From positions 15,947,001 to 16,011,000 of the forward strand of contig NC_071351.1 of NCBI RefSeq assembly GCF_027744825.2: a stretch of 64,000 nucleotides of DNA, read 5' to 3'. A program made the translations under genes and the position numbers. Source of the DNA: Synchiropus splendidus. Taxonomy: Eukaryota > Chordata > Actinopteri > Syngnathiformes > Callionymidae. Every line of letters starts with the position of its first letter. Within the stretch, counting starts at the first letter, position 1. Shown here one piece after another: positions 39,087 through 51,225 of the stretch. The notes under the pieces are model-generated. The model made no database searches, was not told where the DNA came from, and saw only the letters and a program-made list of their open reading frames with translations.

Positions 39087-39274
39087 AGCTGCACATCAAA
39101 TCTAATCTGTCTGAAGTGTTTTTCCAAAGTTATCAACATTTTTATGTTTGGCGTTCCGGAACCCACCTTATCTCAAGCTGAAAACGCGTTTTCTGCATTG
39201 TGCCATAACTTTGCAGGGAACCTTTAGAACATGAAATTTTCACCTCCCACTATAGCAGAAAGGGTCTTTCTACT

Positions 39275-42200
39275 AGTTGCACATCAAATCTAAGCTGTCT
39301 GAAGTGTTTTTCGAAAGTTATCAACAATTTTATGTTTGGCGTTCCGAAACCCACCTTATCTCAGGCTGAAAAGCGTTTTTACGCATTGTGCCATAACTTT
39401 TCAGGGAAGCTTCAGAACATGAAATTTTAACCTCCCACTATAGCAGAAAGGGTCTTTCTAGTAGTTGCACATCAAATCTAAGCTGTCTGAAGTGTTTTTC
39501 GAAAGTTATCAACACTTTTATATTTGCCGTTCCGAAACCCACCTTATCTCAGGCTGAAAAGCGTTTTTGTGCACTGTGCCATAACTTTTCAGGGAAGCTT
39601 CAGAACATGAAATTTTAACCTCCCACTATAGCAGAAAGGGTCTTTGTAGTAGTTGCACATCAATTCTAAGGAGTCTGAAGTGTTTTTCGAAAGTTATCAA
39701 CACTTTTATGTTTGGCGTTCCGAAACCCACCTTATCTCAGGCTGAAAAGCGTTTTTGTGCATTGTGCCATAACTTTTCAGGGAAGCTTCAGAACATGAAA
39801 TTTTAACCTCCCACTATAGCAGAAAGGGTCTTTCTAGTAGTTGCACATCAAATCTAAGCTGTCTGAAGTTTTTTTCGAAAGTTATTAACACTTTTATGTT
39901 TGGCGTTCCGAAACCCACCTTATCTCAGGCTGAAAAGCGTTTTTGTGCATTGTGCCATAACCTTTCAGGGAAGCTTCAGAACATGAAATTTTAACCTCCC
40001 ACTATAGCAGAAAGGGTCTTTCTAGTAGTTGCACATGAAATCTAATCTTTCTGAAGTGTTTTTCGAAAGTTATCAACAATTTTATGTTTGGCGTTCCGAA
40101 ACCCACCTTATCTCAGGCTGAAAAGCGTTTTTTTTCATTGTGCCATAACTTTTCAGGGAAGCTTCAGAACATGAAATTTTAACCTCCGACTAAAGCAGAA
40201 AGGGTCTTTCTAGTCGTTGCACATCAAATCTAAGCTGTCTGAAGTTTTTTTTCGAAAGTTATCAACACTTTTATGTTTGGCGTTCTAAAAACCCACCTTA
40301 TCTCAGGCTGAAAAGCGTTTTTGTGCATTGTGCCATAACTTTTCAGGGAAGCTTCAGAACATGAAATTTTAACCTCCCACTATAGCAGAAAGGGTCTTTC
40401 TAGTAGTTGCACATCAAATCTAATCTTTCTGAAGTGTTTTTCGAAAGTTATCAACAATTTTATGTTTGGCGTTCCGAAACCCACCTTATCTCAGGCTGAA
40501 AAGCGTTTTTACGCATTGTGCCATAACTTTTCAGGGAAGCTTCAGAACGTAAACTTTTAACCTCCCACTAAAGCAGAAAGGGTCTTTGTAGTAGTTACAC
40601 ATCAAATCTAAGGAGTCTGAAGTGTTTTTCGAAAGTTATCTACACTTTCATGTTTGGCGTTCCGAAACCCACCTTATCTCAGGCTGAAAAGCGTTTTTGT
40701 GCATTGTGCCATAACTTTTCAGGGAAGCTTCAGAACATGAAATTTTAACCTCCCACTATAGCAGAAAGGGTCTTTCTAGTAGTTGCACATCAAATCTAAG
40801 CTGTCTGAAGTGTTTTTCGAAAGTTATCAACACTTTTATGTTTAGCGTTCCGAAACCCACCTTATCTCAGGCTGAAAAGCGTTTTTGTGCATTGTGCCAT
40901 AACTTTTCAGGGAAGCTTCAGAACATGAAATTTTAACCTCCCACTATAGCAGAAAGGGTCTTTCTAGTAGTTGCACATCAAATCTAAGCTGTCTGAAGTG
41001 TTTTTCGAAAGTTATTAACACTTTTATGTTTGGCGTTCCGAAACCCACCTTATCTCAGGCTGAAAAGCGTTTTTGTGCATTGTGCCATAACCTTTCAGGG
41101 AAGCTTCAGAACATGAAATTTTAACCTCCCACTATAGCAGAAAGGGTCTTTCTAGTAGTTGCACATCAAATCTAATCTTTCTGAAGTGTTTTTCGAAAGT
41201 TATCAACAATTTTATGTTTGGCGTTCCGAAACCCACCTTATCTCAGGCTGAAAAGCGTTTTTTTTCATTGTGCCATAACTTTTCAGGGAAGCTTCAGAAC
41301 ATGAAATTTTAACCTCCGACTAAAGCAGAAAGGGTCTTTCTAGTCGTTGCACATCAAATCTAAGCTGTCTGATGTGTTTTTCGAAAGTTATTAACACTTT
41401 TATGTTTGGCGTTCCGAAACCCACCTTATCTCAGGCTGAAAAGCGTTTTTACGCATTGTGCCATAACTTTTCAGGGAAGCTTCAGAACATGAAATTTTAA
41501 CCTCCCACTATAGCAGAAAGTGTCTTTCTAGTAGTTGCACATCAAATCTAAGCTGTCTGAAGTGTTTTTCGAAAGTTATTAACACTTTTATGTTTGGCGT
41601 TCCGAAACCCACCTTATCTCAGGCTGAAAAGCGTTTCTACGCATTGTGCCATAACTTCTCAGGGAAGCTTCAGAACATGAAATTTTAACCTCCCACTATA
41701 GCAGAAATGGTCTTTCTAGAAGTTGCACATCAAATCTAAGCTGTCTGAAGTTTTTTTTGAAAGTTATCAACACTTTTATGTTTGGCGTTCTAAAAACCCA
41801 CCTTATCTCAGGCTGAAAAGCGTTTTTGTGCATTGTGCCATAACCTTTCAGGGAAGCTTCAGAACATGAAATTTTTACCTCCCACTATAGCAGAAAGGGT
41901 CTTTCTAGTAGTTCCACATCAAATCTAAGCTGTCTGAAGTGTTTTTCGAAAGTTATCAACACTTTTATGTTTGGCGTTCCTAAACCCACCTTATCTCAGG
42001 CTGAAAAGCGTTTTTGTGCATTGTGCCATAACTTTTCAGGGAAGCTTCAGAACATGAAATTTTAACCTCCCACTATAGCAGAAAGGTTCTTTCTAGTAGT
42101 TGCTCATCAAATCTAAGCTGTCTGAAGTGTTTTTAGAAAGTTATCAACACTTTCATGTTTGGCGTTATAAAAACCCACCTTATCTCAGGCTGAAAAGCGT

Positions 42201-44354
42201 TTTTGTGCATTGTGCCATAACTTTTCAGGGTAGCTTCAGAACATGAAATTGTAACCTCCCACTATAGCAGAAATGGTATTTCTAGAAGTTGCACATCAAA
42301 TCTAAGCTGTCTGAAGTGTTTTTCGAAAGTTATCAACACTTTTATGTTTGGCGTTCCGAAACCCACCTTATCTCAGGTTGAAAAGCGTTTTTGTGCATTG
42401 TGCCATAACTTTTCAGGGAAGCTTCAGAACATGAAATTTTAACCTCCCACTATAGTAGAAAGGTTCTTTCTAGTAGTTGCTCATCAAATCTAAGCTGTCT
42501 GAAGTGTTTTTAGAAAGTTATAAACAATTTTATGTTTGGCCTTCCGAAACCCACCTTATCTCAGGCTGAAAAGCGTTTTTTTGCATTGTGCCATAACTTT
42601 TCAGGGAAGCTTCAGAACATGAAATTTTAACCTCCCACTAAAGCAGAAAGGGTCTTTCTAGTAGTAGAACATCAAATCTAAGGAGTCTGAAGTGTTTTTC
42701 GAAAGTTATCAACACTTTCATGTTTGGCGTTCCGAAACCCACCTTATCTAAGGCTGAAAAGCGTTTTTACGCATTGTGCCATAACTTTTCAGGGAAGCTT
42801 CAGAACGTAAAATTTTAACCTCCCACTAAAGCAGAAAGGGTCTTTCTAGTAGTTGCACATCAAATCTAAGCTGTCTGAAGTGTTTTTCGAAAGTTATTAA
42901 CACTTTGTTTGGCGTTCCGAAACCCACCTTATCTCAGGCTGAAAAGCGTTTCTACGCATTGTGCCATAACTTTTCAGGGAAGCTTCAGAACATGAAATTT
43001 TAACCTCCCACTATAGCAGAAATGGTCTTTCTAGTAGTTGCACATCAAATCTAAGCTGTCTGAAGTGTTTTTCGAAAGTTATCAACACTTTTATGTTTGG
43101 CGTTCCAAAACCCACCTTATTTCAGGCTGAAAAGCATTTTTGTGCATTGTGCCATAACTTTTCAGGGAAGCTTCAGAACATGAAATTTTAACCTCCCACT
43201 ATAGCAGAAGGGGTCTTTCTAGTAGTTGCACATCAAATCTAAGCTGTCTGAAGTGTTTTTCGAAAGTTATCAACACTTTTTGATGATTGGCGTTTCGGAA
43301 CCCGCCTTATCTCAGGCTGAAAACGCGTTTTCTGCATTGTGCCATAACTTCTCAGGGAAGCTTCAGAACATGAAATGTTCAGCTCCCACTATAGCAGAAA
43401 GGGTCTTTCTCGTAGTTGCACATCAAATCTGAGCTGTCTGAAGTTTTTGTCGAAAGTTATCAACACTTTTATGTTTGGCGTTCTAAAAACCCACCTTATC
43501 TCAGGCTGAAAAGCGTTTTTGTGCATTGTGCCATAACTTTTCAGGGTAGCTTCAGAACATGAAATTTTAACCTCCCACTATAGCAGAAAGGGTCTTTCTA
43601 GTAGTTGCACATCAAATCTAAGCTGTCTGAAGTGTTTTTCGAAAGTTATCAACACTTTTATGTTTAGCGTTCCGAAACCCACCTTATCTCAGGCTGAAAA
43701 GCGTTTTTGTGCATTGTGCCATAACTTTTCAGGGAAGCTTCAGAACATGAAATTTTAACCTCCCACTATAGCAGAAAGGGTCTTTCTAGTAGTTGCACAT
43801 CAAATCTAAGCTGTCTGAAGTGTTTTTCGAAAGTTATTAACACTTTTATGTTTGGCGTTCCGAAACCCACCTTATCTCAGGCTGAAAAGCGTTTTTGTGC
43901 ATTGTGCCATAACCTTTCAGGGAAGCTTCAGAACATGAAATTTTAACCTCCCACTATAGCAGAAAGGGTCTTTCTAGTAGTTGCACATCTAATCTAATCT
44001 TTCTGAAGTGTTTTTCGAAAGTTATCAACAATTTTATGTTTGGCGTTCCGAAACCCACCTTATCTCAGGCTGAAAAGCGTTTTTTTTCATTGTGCCATAA
44101 CTTTTCAGGGAAGCTTCAGAACATGAAATTTTAACCTCCGACTAAAGCAGAAAGGGTCTTTCTAGTCGTTGCACATCAAATCTAAGCTGTCTGATGTGTT
44201 TTTCGAAAGTTATTAACACTTTTATGTTTGGCGTTCCGAAACCCACCTTATCTCAGGCTGAAAAGCGTTTTTACGCATTGTGCCATAACTTTTCAGGGAA
44301 GCTTCAGAACATGAAATTTTAACCTCCCACTATAGCAGAAAGGGTCTTTCTAGG
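39275..44354 (+). repeat. Family-B block in super-repeat copy 2
   Basis: Twenty-seven monomers of mostly family B. The last roughly 800 bp (43,548-44,350) repeat 40,726-41,528 at 2,822-bp spacing (15 monomers); TTTAGCGTTCCG at 40,841 recurs at 43,663. From that marker to the next A head is 691 bp both here and in copy 1 (33,319 to 34,010), so the B-to-A junction was copied as a unit. A chimeric monomer with TTGATGATTGGCG lies at 43,224. Confidence 0.92.
43224..43413 (+). repeat. 190-bp chimeric marker monomer (first occurrence)
   Basis: The left part is family B (TTTTTCGAAAG, CAACACTTTTT). It is followed by a distinctive TGATGATTGGCGTTTCGG that is two bases longer than usual. The right part is family A (GAAAACGCGTTTTCTGC, CTTCTCAGGG, GAAATGTTCAGC). 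This exact combination recurs six more times downstream, each starting a repeat module, and is not seen upstream of here. Confidence 0.92.
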
Positions 44355-47300
44355 AGTTACACATCAAATCTAAGCTGTCTGAAGTGTTTTTCCAAAGTTA
44401 TCAACATTTTTATGTTTGGCGTTCCGGAATCGACCTTATCTCAGGCTGAAAACGCGTTTTACGGATTGTGCCATAACTTTGCAGGGAAGCTTCAGAACAT
44501 GAAATTTTCACGTCCCACTATAGCAGAAAGGGTCTTTCTAGTAGTTGCACATCAAATCTAAGCTGTCTCAAGTGTTTTTCCAAAGTTATCAACATTTTTA
44601 TGTTTGGCGTTCCGGAACCCACCTTATCTCAAGCTGAAAACGCGTTTTCTGCATTGTGCCATAACTTTGCAGGGAACCTTTAGAACATGAAATTTTAACC
44701 TCCCACTATAGCAGAAAGGGTCTTTCTAGGAGTTGCACATCAAATCTAAGCTGTCTGAAGTGTTTTTCCAAAGTTATCAACATTTTTATGTTTGGCGTTC
44801 CGGAACCCACCTTATCTCAGGCTGAAAACGCGTTTTCTGCATTGTGCCATAACTTTGTAGGGAAGCTTCAGAACATGAAATTTTCACATCCCACTATAGC
44901 AGAAAGGGTCTTTCTAGTATTTGCACATCAAATCTAAGCTGTCTGAAGTGTTTTCGAAAGTTATCAACATTTTATGTTTGGCATTCCAGAACCCACCTTA
45001 TCTCATGCTGAAAACGCGTTTTCTGCATTGTGCCATAACTTTGCAGGGAAGCTTCAGAACATGAAATTTTCACGTCCCACTATAGCAGAAAGGGTCTTTC
45101 TAGTAGTTGCACATCAAATCTAAGCTGTCTCAAGTGTTTTTCCAAAGTTATCAACATTTTTATGTTTGGCGTTCCGGAACCCACCTTATCTCAAGCTGAA
45201 AACGCGTTTTCTGCATTGTGCCATAACTTTGCAGGGAACCTTTAGAACATGAAATTTTAACCTCCCACTATAGCAGAAAGGGTCTTTCTAGGAGTTACAC
45301 ATCAAATCTAAGCTGTCTGAAGTGTTTTTCCAAAGTTATCAACATTTTTATGTTTGGCGTTCCGGAACCCACCTTATCTCAAGCTGAAAACCCGTTTTCT
45401 GCATTGTGCCATAACTTTGCAGGGAAGCGTCAGAACATGAAATGTTCACCTCGCACTATAGCAGAAAGGGTCTTTCTAGTAGTTGCACATCAAATCTAAG
45501 CTGTCTGAAGTGTTTTTCCAAAGTTATCAACATTTTTATTTTTGGCGTTCCGGAATCGACCTTATCTCAGGATGAAAAATCGTTTTCTGCATTGTCCCAT
45601 AACTTTGCAGGGAAGCTTCAGAACATGAAATTTTCACGTCCCACTATAGCAGAAAGGGTCTTTCTAGTAGTTGCACATCAAATCTAAGCTGTCTGAAGTG
45701 TTTTTCCAAAGTTATCAACATTTTTATGTTTGGCGTTCCAGAATCGACCTTATCTCAGGCTGAAAACGCGTTTTACGCATTGTGCCATAACTTTACAGGG
45801 AAGCTTCAGAAAATGAAATTTTCACCTCCCACTATAGCCGAAAGGGTCCTTCTAGTAGTTGCACATCAAATCTAAGCTGTCTGAAGTGTTTTTCGAAAGT
45901 TATCAACATTTTTTTGTTTTGGCGTTCCAGAATCGACCTTATCTCAGGCTGAAAACGCGTTTTCTGCATTGTGCCATAACTTCTCAGGGAAGCTTCAGAA
46001 CATGAAATGTTCACCTCCCACTATAGCAGAAAGGGTCTTTCTAGTAGCTGCACATCAAATCTAAGCTGTATGAAGTGTTTTTCCAAAGTTATCAACATTT
46101 TTATGTTTGGCGTTCCAGAATCAACCTTATCTCAGGCTGAAAACGCGTTTTACGCATTGTGCCATAACTTTGGAGGGAAGCTTCAGAAAATGAAATTTTC
46201 ACCTCCCACTATAGCAGAAAGGGTCTTTCTAGTCGTTGTACATCAAATCTAAGCTGTCTGAAGTGTTTTTCCAAAGTTATCAACATTTTTGTGTTTGGCG
46301 TTCCGGAACCCACCTTATCTCTGGCTGGAAACGCGTTTTCTGCATTGTGCCATAACTTCTCAGGGAAGCTTCAGAACATGAAATGTTCACCTCCCACTAT
46401 AGCAGAAAGGGTCTTTCTAGTAGCTGCACATCAAATCTAAGCTGTCTGAAGTGTTTTTCCAAAGTTATCAACATTTTTATGTTTGGCGTTCCGGAACCCA
46501 CCTTATCTCAAGCTGAAAACGCGTTTTCTGCATTGTGCCATAACTTTGCAGGGAACCTTTAGAACATGAAATTTTCACCTCCCACTATAGCAGAAAGGGT
46601 CTTTCTAGTAGTTGCACATCAAATCTAAGCTGACTGATGTGTTTTTCGAAAGTTATCAACATTTTTATGTTTGGCGTTCCGGAATCGACCTTATCTCAGT
46701 CTGAAAACGCGTTTTACGCATTGTGCCATAACTTTGCAGGGAAGCTTCAGAAAATGAAATTTTCACCTCCCACTATAGGAGAAAGGGTCTTTCTAGTAGT
46801 TGCACATCAAATCTAAGCTGTCTGAAGTGTTTTTCGAAAGTTATCAACATTTTTATGTTTGGCGTTCCGGAATCGACCTTATCTCAGGATGAAAATTCGT
46901 TTTCTGCATTGTCCCATAACTTTGCAGGGAAGCTTCAGAACATGAAATTTTCACGTCCCACTATAGCAGAAAGGGTCTTTCTAGTATTTGCACATCAAAT
47001 CTAAGCTGTGTGAGGTGTTTTCGAAAGTTATCAACATTTTTATGTTTGGCGTTCCGGAACCCACCTTATCTCTTGCTGAAAACGCGTTTTCTGCATTGTC
47101 CCATAACTTTGCAGGGAAGCTTCAGAACATGAAATTTTCACGTCCCACTATAGCAGAAAGGGTCTTTCTAGTAGTTGCACATCAAATCTAAGCTGTCTGA
47201 AGTGTTTTCCGAAAGTTATCAACATTTTTATGTTTGGCGTTCCGGAATCGACCTTATCTCAGGATGAAAAATCGTTTTCTGCATTGTCCCATAACTTTGC

Positions 47301-47924
47301 AGGGAAGCTTCAGAACGTGAAATTTTCACGTCCCACTATAGCAGAAAGGGTCTTTCTAGTATTTGCACATCAAATCTACGCATTCTGATGTGTTTTTCCA
47401 AAGTTATCAACATTTTTATGTTTGGTGTTCCGGAATCGACCTTATCTCGGGCTGAAGACGCGTTTTACGCATTGTGCCATAACTTTGGAGGGAAGCTTCA
47501 GAAAATGAAATTTTCACCTCCCACTATAGCAGAAAGGGTCTTTCTAGTAGTTGCACATCAAATCTAAGCTGTCTGAAGTGTTTTTCGAAAGTTATCAACA
47601 TTTTTATGTTTGGCGTTCCGGAATCGACCTTATCTCAGGCTGAAAACGCGTTTTCTGCATTGTCCCATTACTTTCCAGGGAAGCTTCAGAACATGAAATT
47701 TTGACCTCCCACTATAGCAGAAAGGGTCTTTCTAGTAGTTGCACATCAAATCTAAGCTGTCTGATGTGTTTTTCCAAAGTTATCAACATTTTTATGTTTG
47801 GCGTTCCGGAATCGACCTTATCTCAGGCTGAAAACGCGTTTTCTGCATTGTGCCATAACTTCTCAGCGAAGCTTCAGAACATGAAATGTTCACCTCCCAC
47901 TATAGCAGAAAGGGTCTTTCTAGT

Positions 47925-49806
47925 AGTTGCACATCAAATCTAAGCTGTCTGAAGTGTTTTTCCAAAGTTATCAACATTTTTATGTTTGGCGTTCCGGAAC
48001 CCACCTTATCTCAGGCTGAAAACGCGTTTTCTGCATTGTGCCATAACTTTGCAGGGAAGCTTCAGAACATGAAATTTTCACGTCCCACTATAGCAGAAAG
48101 GGTCTTTCTAGTAGTTGCACATCAAATCTAAGCTGTCTCAAGTGTTTTTCCAAAGTTATCAACATTTTTATGTTTGGCGTTCCAGAATCAACCTTATCTC
48201 AGGCTGAAAACGCGTTTTACGCATTGTGCCATAACTTTACAGGGAAGCTTCAGAAAAAGAAATTTTCACCTCCCACTATAGGAGAAAGGGTCCTTCTAGT
48301 AGTTGCACATCAAATCTAAGCTGTCTGAAGTGTTTTTTGAAAGTTATCAACATTTTTTTGTTTTGGCGTTCCAGAATCGACCTTATCTCAGGCTGAAAAC
48401 GCGTTTTCTGCATTGTGCCATAACTTCTCAGGGAAGCTTCAGAACATGAAATGTTCACCTCCCACTATAGCAGAAAGGGTCTTTCTAGTAGCTGCACATC
48501 AAATCTAAGCTGTATGAAGTGTTTTTCCAAAGTTATCAACATTTTTATGTTTGGCGTTCCAGAATCAACCTTATCTCAGGCTGAAAACGCGTTTTACGCA
48601 TTGTGCCATAACTTTGGAGGGAAGCTTCAGAAAATGAAATTTTCACCTCCCACTATAGCAGAAAGGGTCTTTCTAGTCGTTGTACATCAAATCTAAGCTG
48701 TCTGAAGTGTTTTTCCAAAGTTATCAACATTTTTGTGTTTGGCGTTCCGGAACCCACCTTATCTCTGGCTGGAAACGCGTTTTCTGCATTGTGCCATAAC
48801 TTCTCAGGGAAGCTTCAGAACATGAAATGTTCACCTCCCACTATAGCAGAAAGGGTCTTTCTAGTAGTTGCACATCAAATCTAAGCTGTCTGAAGTGTTT
48901 TTCCAAAGTTATCAACATTTTTATGTTTGGCGTTCCGGAACCCACCTTATCTCAGGCTGAAAACGCGTTTTCTGCATTGTGCCATAACTTTGCAGGGAAG
49001 CTTCAGAACATGAAATTTTCACGTCCCACTATAGCAGAAAGGGTCTTTCTAGTAGTTGCACATCAAATCTAAGCTGTCTCAAGTGTTTTTCCAAAGTTAT
49101 CAACATTTTTATGTTTGGCGTTCCAGAATCAACCTTATCTCAGGCTGAAAACGCGTTTTACGCATTGTGCCATAACTTTACAGGGAAGCTTCAGAAAAAG
49201 AAATTTTCACCTCCCACTATAGGAGAAAGGGTCCTTCTAGTAGTTGCACATCAAATCTAAGCTGTCTGAAGTGTTTTTCGAAAGTTATCAACATTTTTTT
49301 GTTTTGGCGTTCCAGAATCGACCTTATCTCAGGCTGAAAACGCGTTTTCTGCATTGTGCCATAACTTCTCAGGGAAGCTTCAGAACATGAAATGTTCACC
49401 TCCCACTATAGCAGAAAGGGTCTTTCTAGTAGCTGCACATCAAATCTAAGCTGTATGAAGTGTTTTTCCAAAGTTATCAACATTTTTATGTTTGGCGTTC
49501 CAGAATCAACCTTATCTCAGGCTGAAAACGCGTTTTACGCATTGTGCCATAACTTTGGAGGGAAGCTTCAGAAAATGAAATTTTTACCTCCCACTATAGC
49601 AGAAAGGGTCTTTCTAGTCGTTGTACATCAAATCTAAGCTGTCTGAAGTGTTTTTCCAAAGTTATCAACATTTTTGTGTTTGGCGTTCCGGAACCCACCT
49701 TATCTCTGGCTGGAAACGCGTTTTCTGCATTGTGCCATAACTTCTCAGGGAAGCTTCAGAACATGAAATGTTCACCTCCCACTATAGCAGAAAGGGTCTT
49801 TCTAGT
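47925..49806 (+). repeat. Five-monomer tandem duplication (941 bp x 2) in copy 3
   Basis: 47,925-48,865 and 48,866-49,806 are the same five-monomer pair as at 37,205-39,086, shifted by exactly 10,720 bp. The private GTTTTTTGAAAG change is again in the first half only (near 48,332). This shows that the pair existed before copies 2 and 3 separated. Confidence 0.92.
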
Positions 49807-51225
49807 AGCTGCACATCAAATCTAATCTGTCTGAAGTGTTTTTCCAAAGTTATCAACATTTTTATGTTTGGCGTTCCGGAACCCACCTTATCTCAAGCTG
49901 AAAACGCGTTTTCTGCATTGTGCCATAACTTTGCAGGGAACCTTTAGAACATGAAATTTTCACCTCCCACTATAGCAGAAAGGGTCTTTCTACTAGTTGC
50001 ACATCAAATCTAAGCTGTCTGAAGTGTTTTTCGAAAGTTATCAACAATTTTATGTTTGGCGTTCCGAAACCCACCTTATCTCAGGCTGAAAAGCGTTTTT
50101 ACGCATTGTGCCATAACTTTTCAGGGAAGCTTCAGAACATGAAATTTTAACCTCCCACTATAGCAGAAAGGGTCTTTCTAGTAGTTGCACATCAAATCTA
50201 AGCTGTCTGAAGTGTTTTTCGAAAGTTATCAACACTTTTATATTTGCCGTTCCGAAACCCACCTTATCTCAGGCTGAAAAGCGTTTTTGTGCACTGTGCC
50301 ATAACTTTTCAGGGAAGCTTCAGAACATGAAATTTTAACCTCCCACTATAGCAGAAAGGGTCTTTGTAGTAGTTGCACATCAATTCTAAGGAGTCTGAAG
50401 TGTTTTTCGAAAGTTATCAACACTTTTATGTTTGGCGTTCCGAAACCCACCTTATCTCAGGCTGAAAAGCGTTTTTGTGCATTGTGCCATAACTTTTCAG
50501 GGAAGCTTCAGAACATGAAATTTTAACCTCCCACTATAGCAGAAAGGGTCTTTCTAGTAGTTGCACATCAAATCTAAGCTGTCTGAAGTTTTTTTCGAAA
50601 GTTATTAACACTTTTATGTTTGGCGTTCCGAAACCCACCTTATCTCAGGCTGAAAAGCGTTTTTGTGCATTGTGCCATAACCTTTCAGGGAAGCTTCAGA
50701 ACATGAAATTTTAACCTCCCACTATAGTAGAAAGGGTCTTTCTAGTAGTTGCACATGAAATCTAATCTTTCTGAAGTGTTTTTCGAAAGTTATCAACAAT
50801 TTTATGTTTGGCGTTCCGAAACCCACCTTATCTCAGGCTGAAAAGCGTTTTTTTTCATTGTGCCATAACTTTTCAGGGAAGCTTCAGAACATGAAATTTT
50901 AACCTCCGACTAAAGCAGAAAGGGTCTTTCTAGTCGTTGCACATCAAATCTAAGCTGTCTGAAGTTTTTTTTCGAAAGTTATCAACACTTTTATGTTTGG
51001 CGTTCTAAAAACCCACCTTATCTCAGGCTGAAAAGCGTTTTTGTGCATTGTGCCATAACTTTTCAGGGAAGCTTCAGAACATGAAATTTTAACCTCCCAC
51101 TATAGCAGAAAGGGTCTTTCTAGTAGTTGCACATCAAATCTAATCTTTCTGAAGTGTTTTTCGAAAGTTATCAACAATTTTATGTTTGGCGTTCCGAAAC
51201 CCACCTTATCTCAGGCTGAAAAGCG

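Larger units (their letters stand above)
34011..44354 (+). repeat. A-plus-B super-repeat, copy 2 (10,344 bp)
   Basis: Second compound copy, with A block 34,011-39,274 and B block 39,275-44,354. The body matches copy 3 at a constant 10,720-bp offset (57 monomers) from about 34,722 through 40,505. Two head monomers present in copies 1 and 3 are missing here, which accounts for its smaller head. Within B, an eight-monomer segment present in copy 3 (and as six monomers in copy 1) is absent at about 40,505, after which the offset to copy 3 becomes 12,225 bp. Confidence 0.9.
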
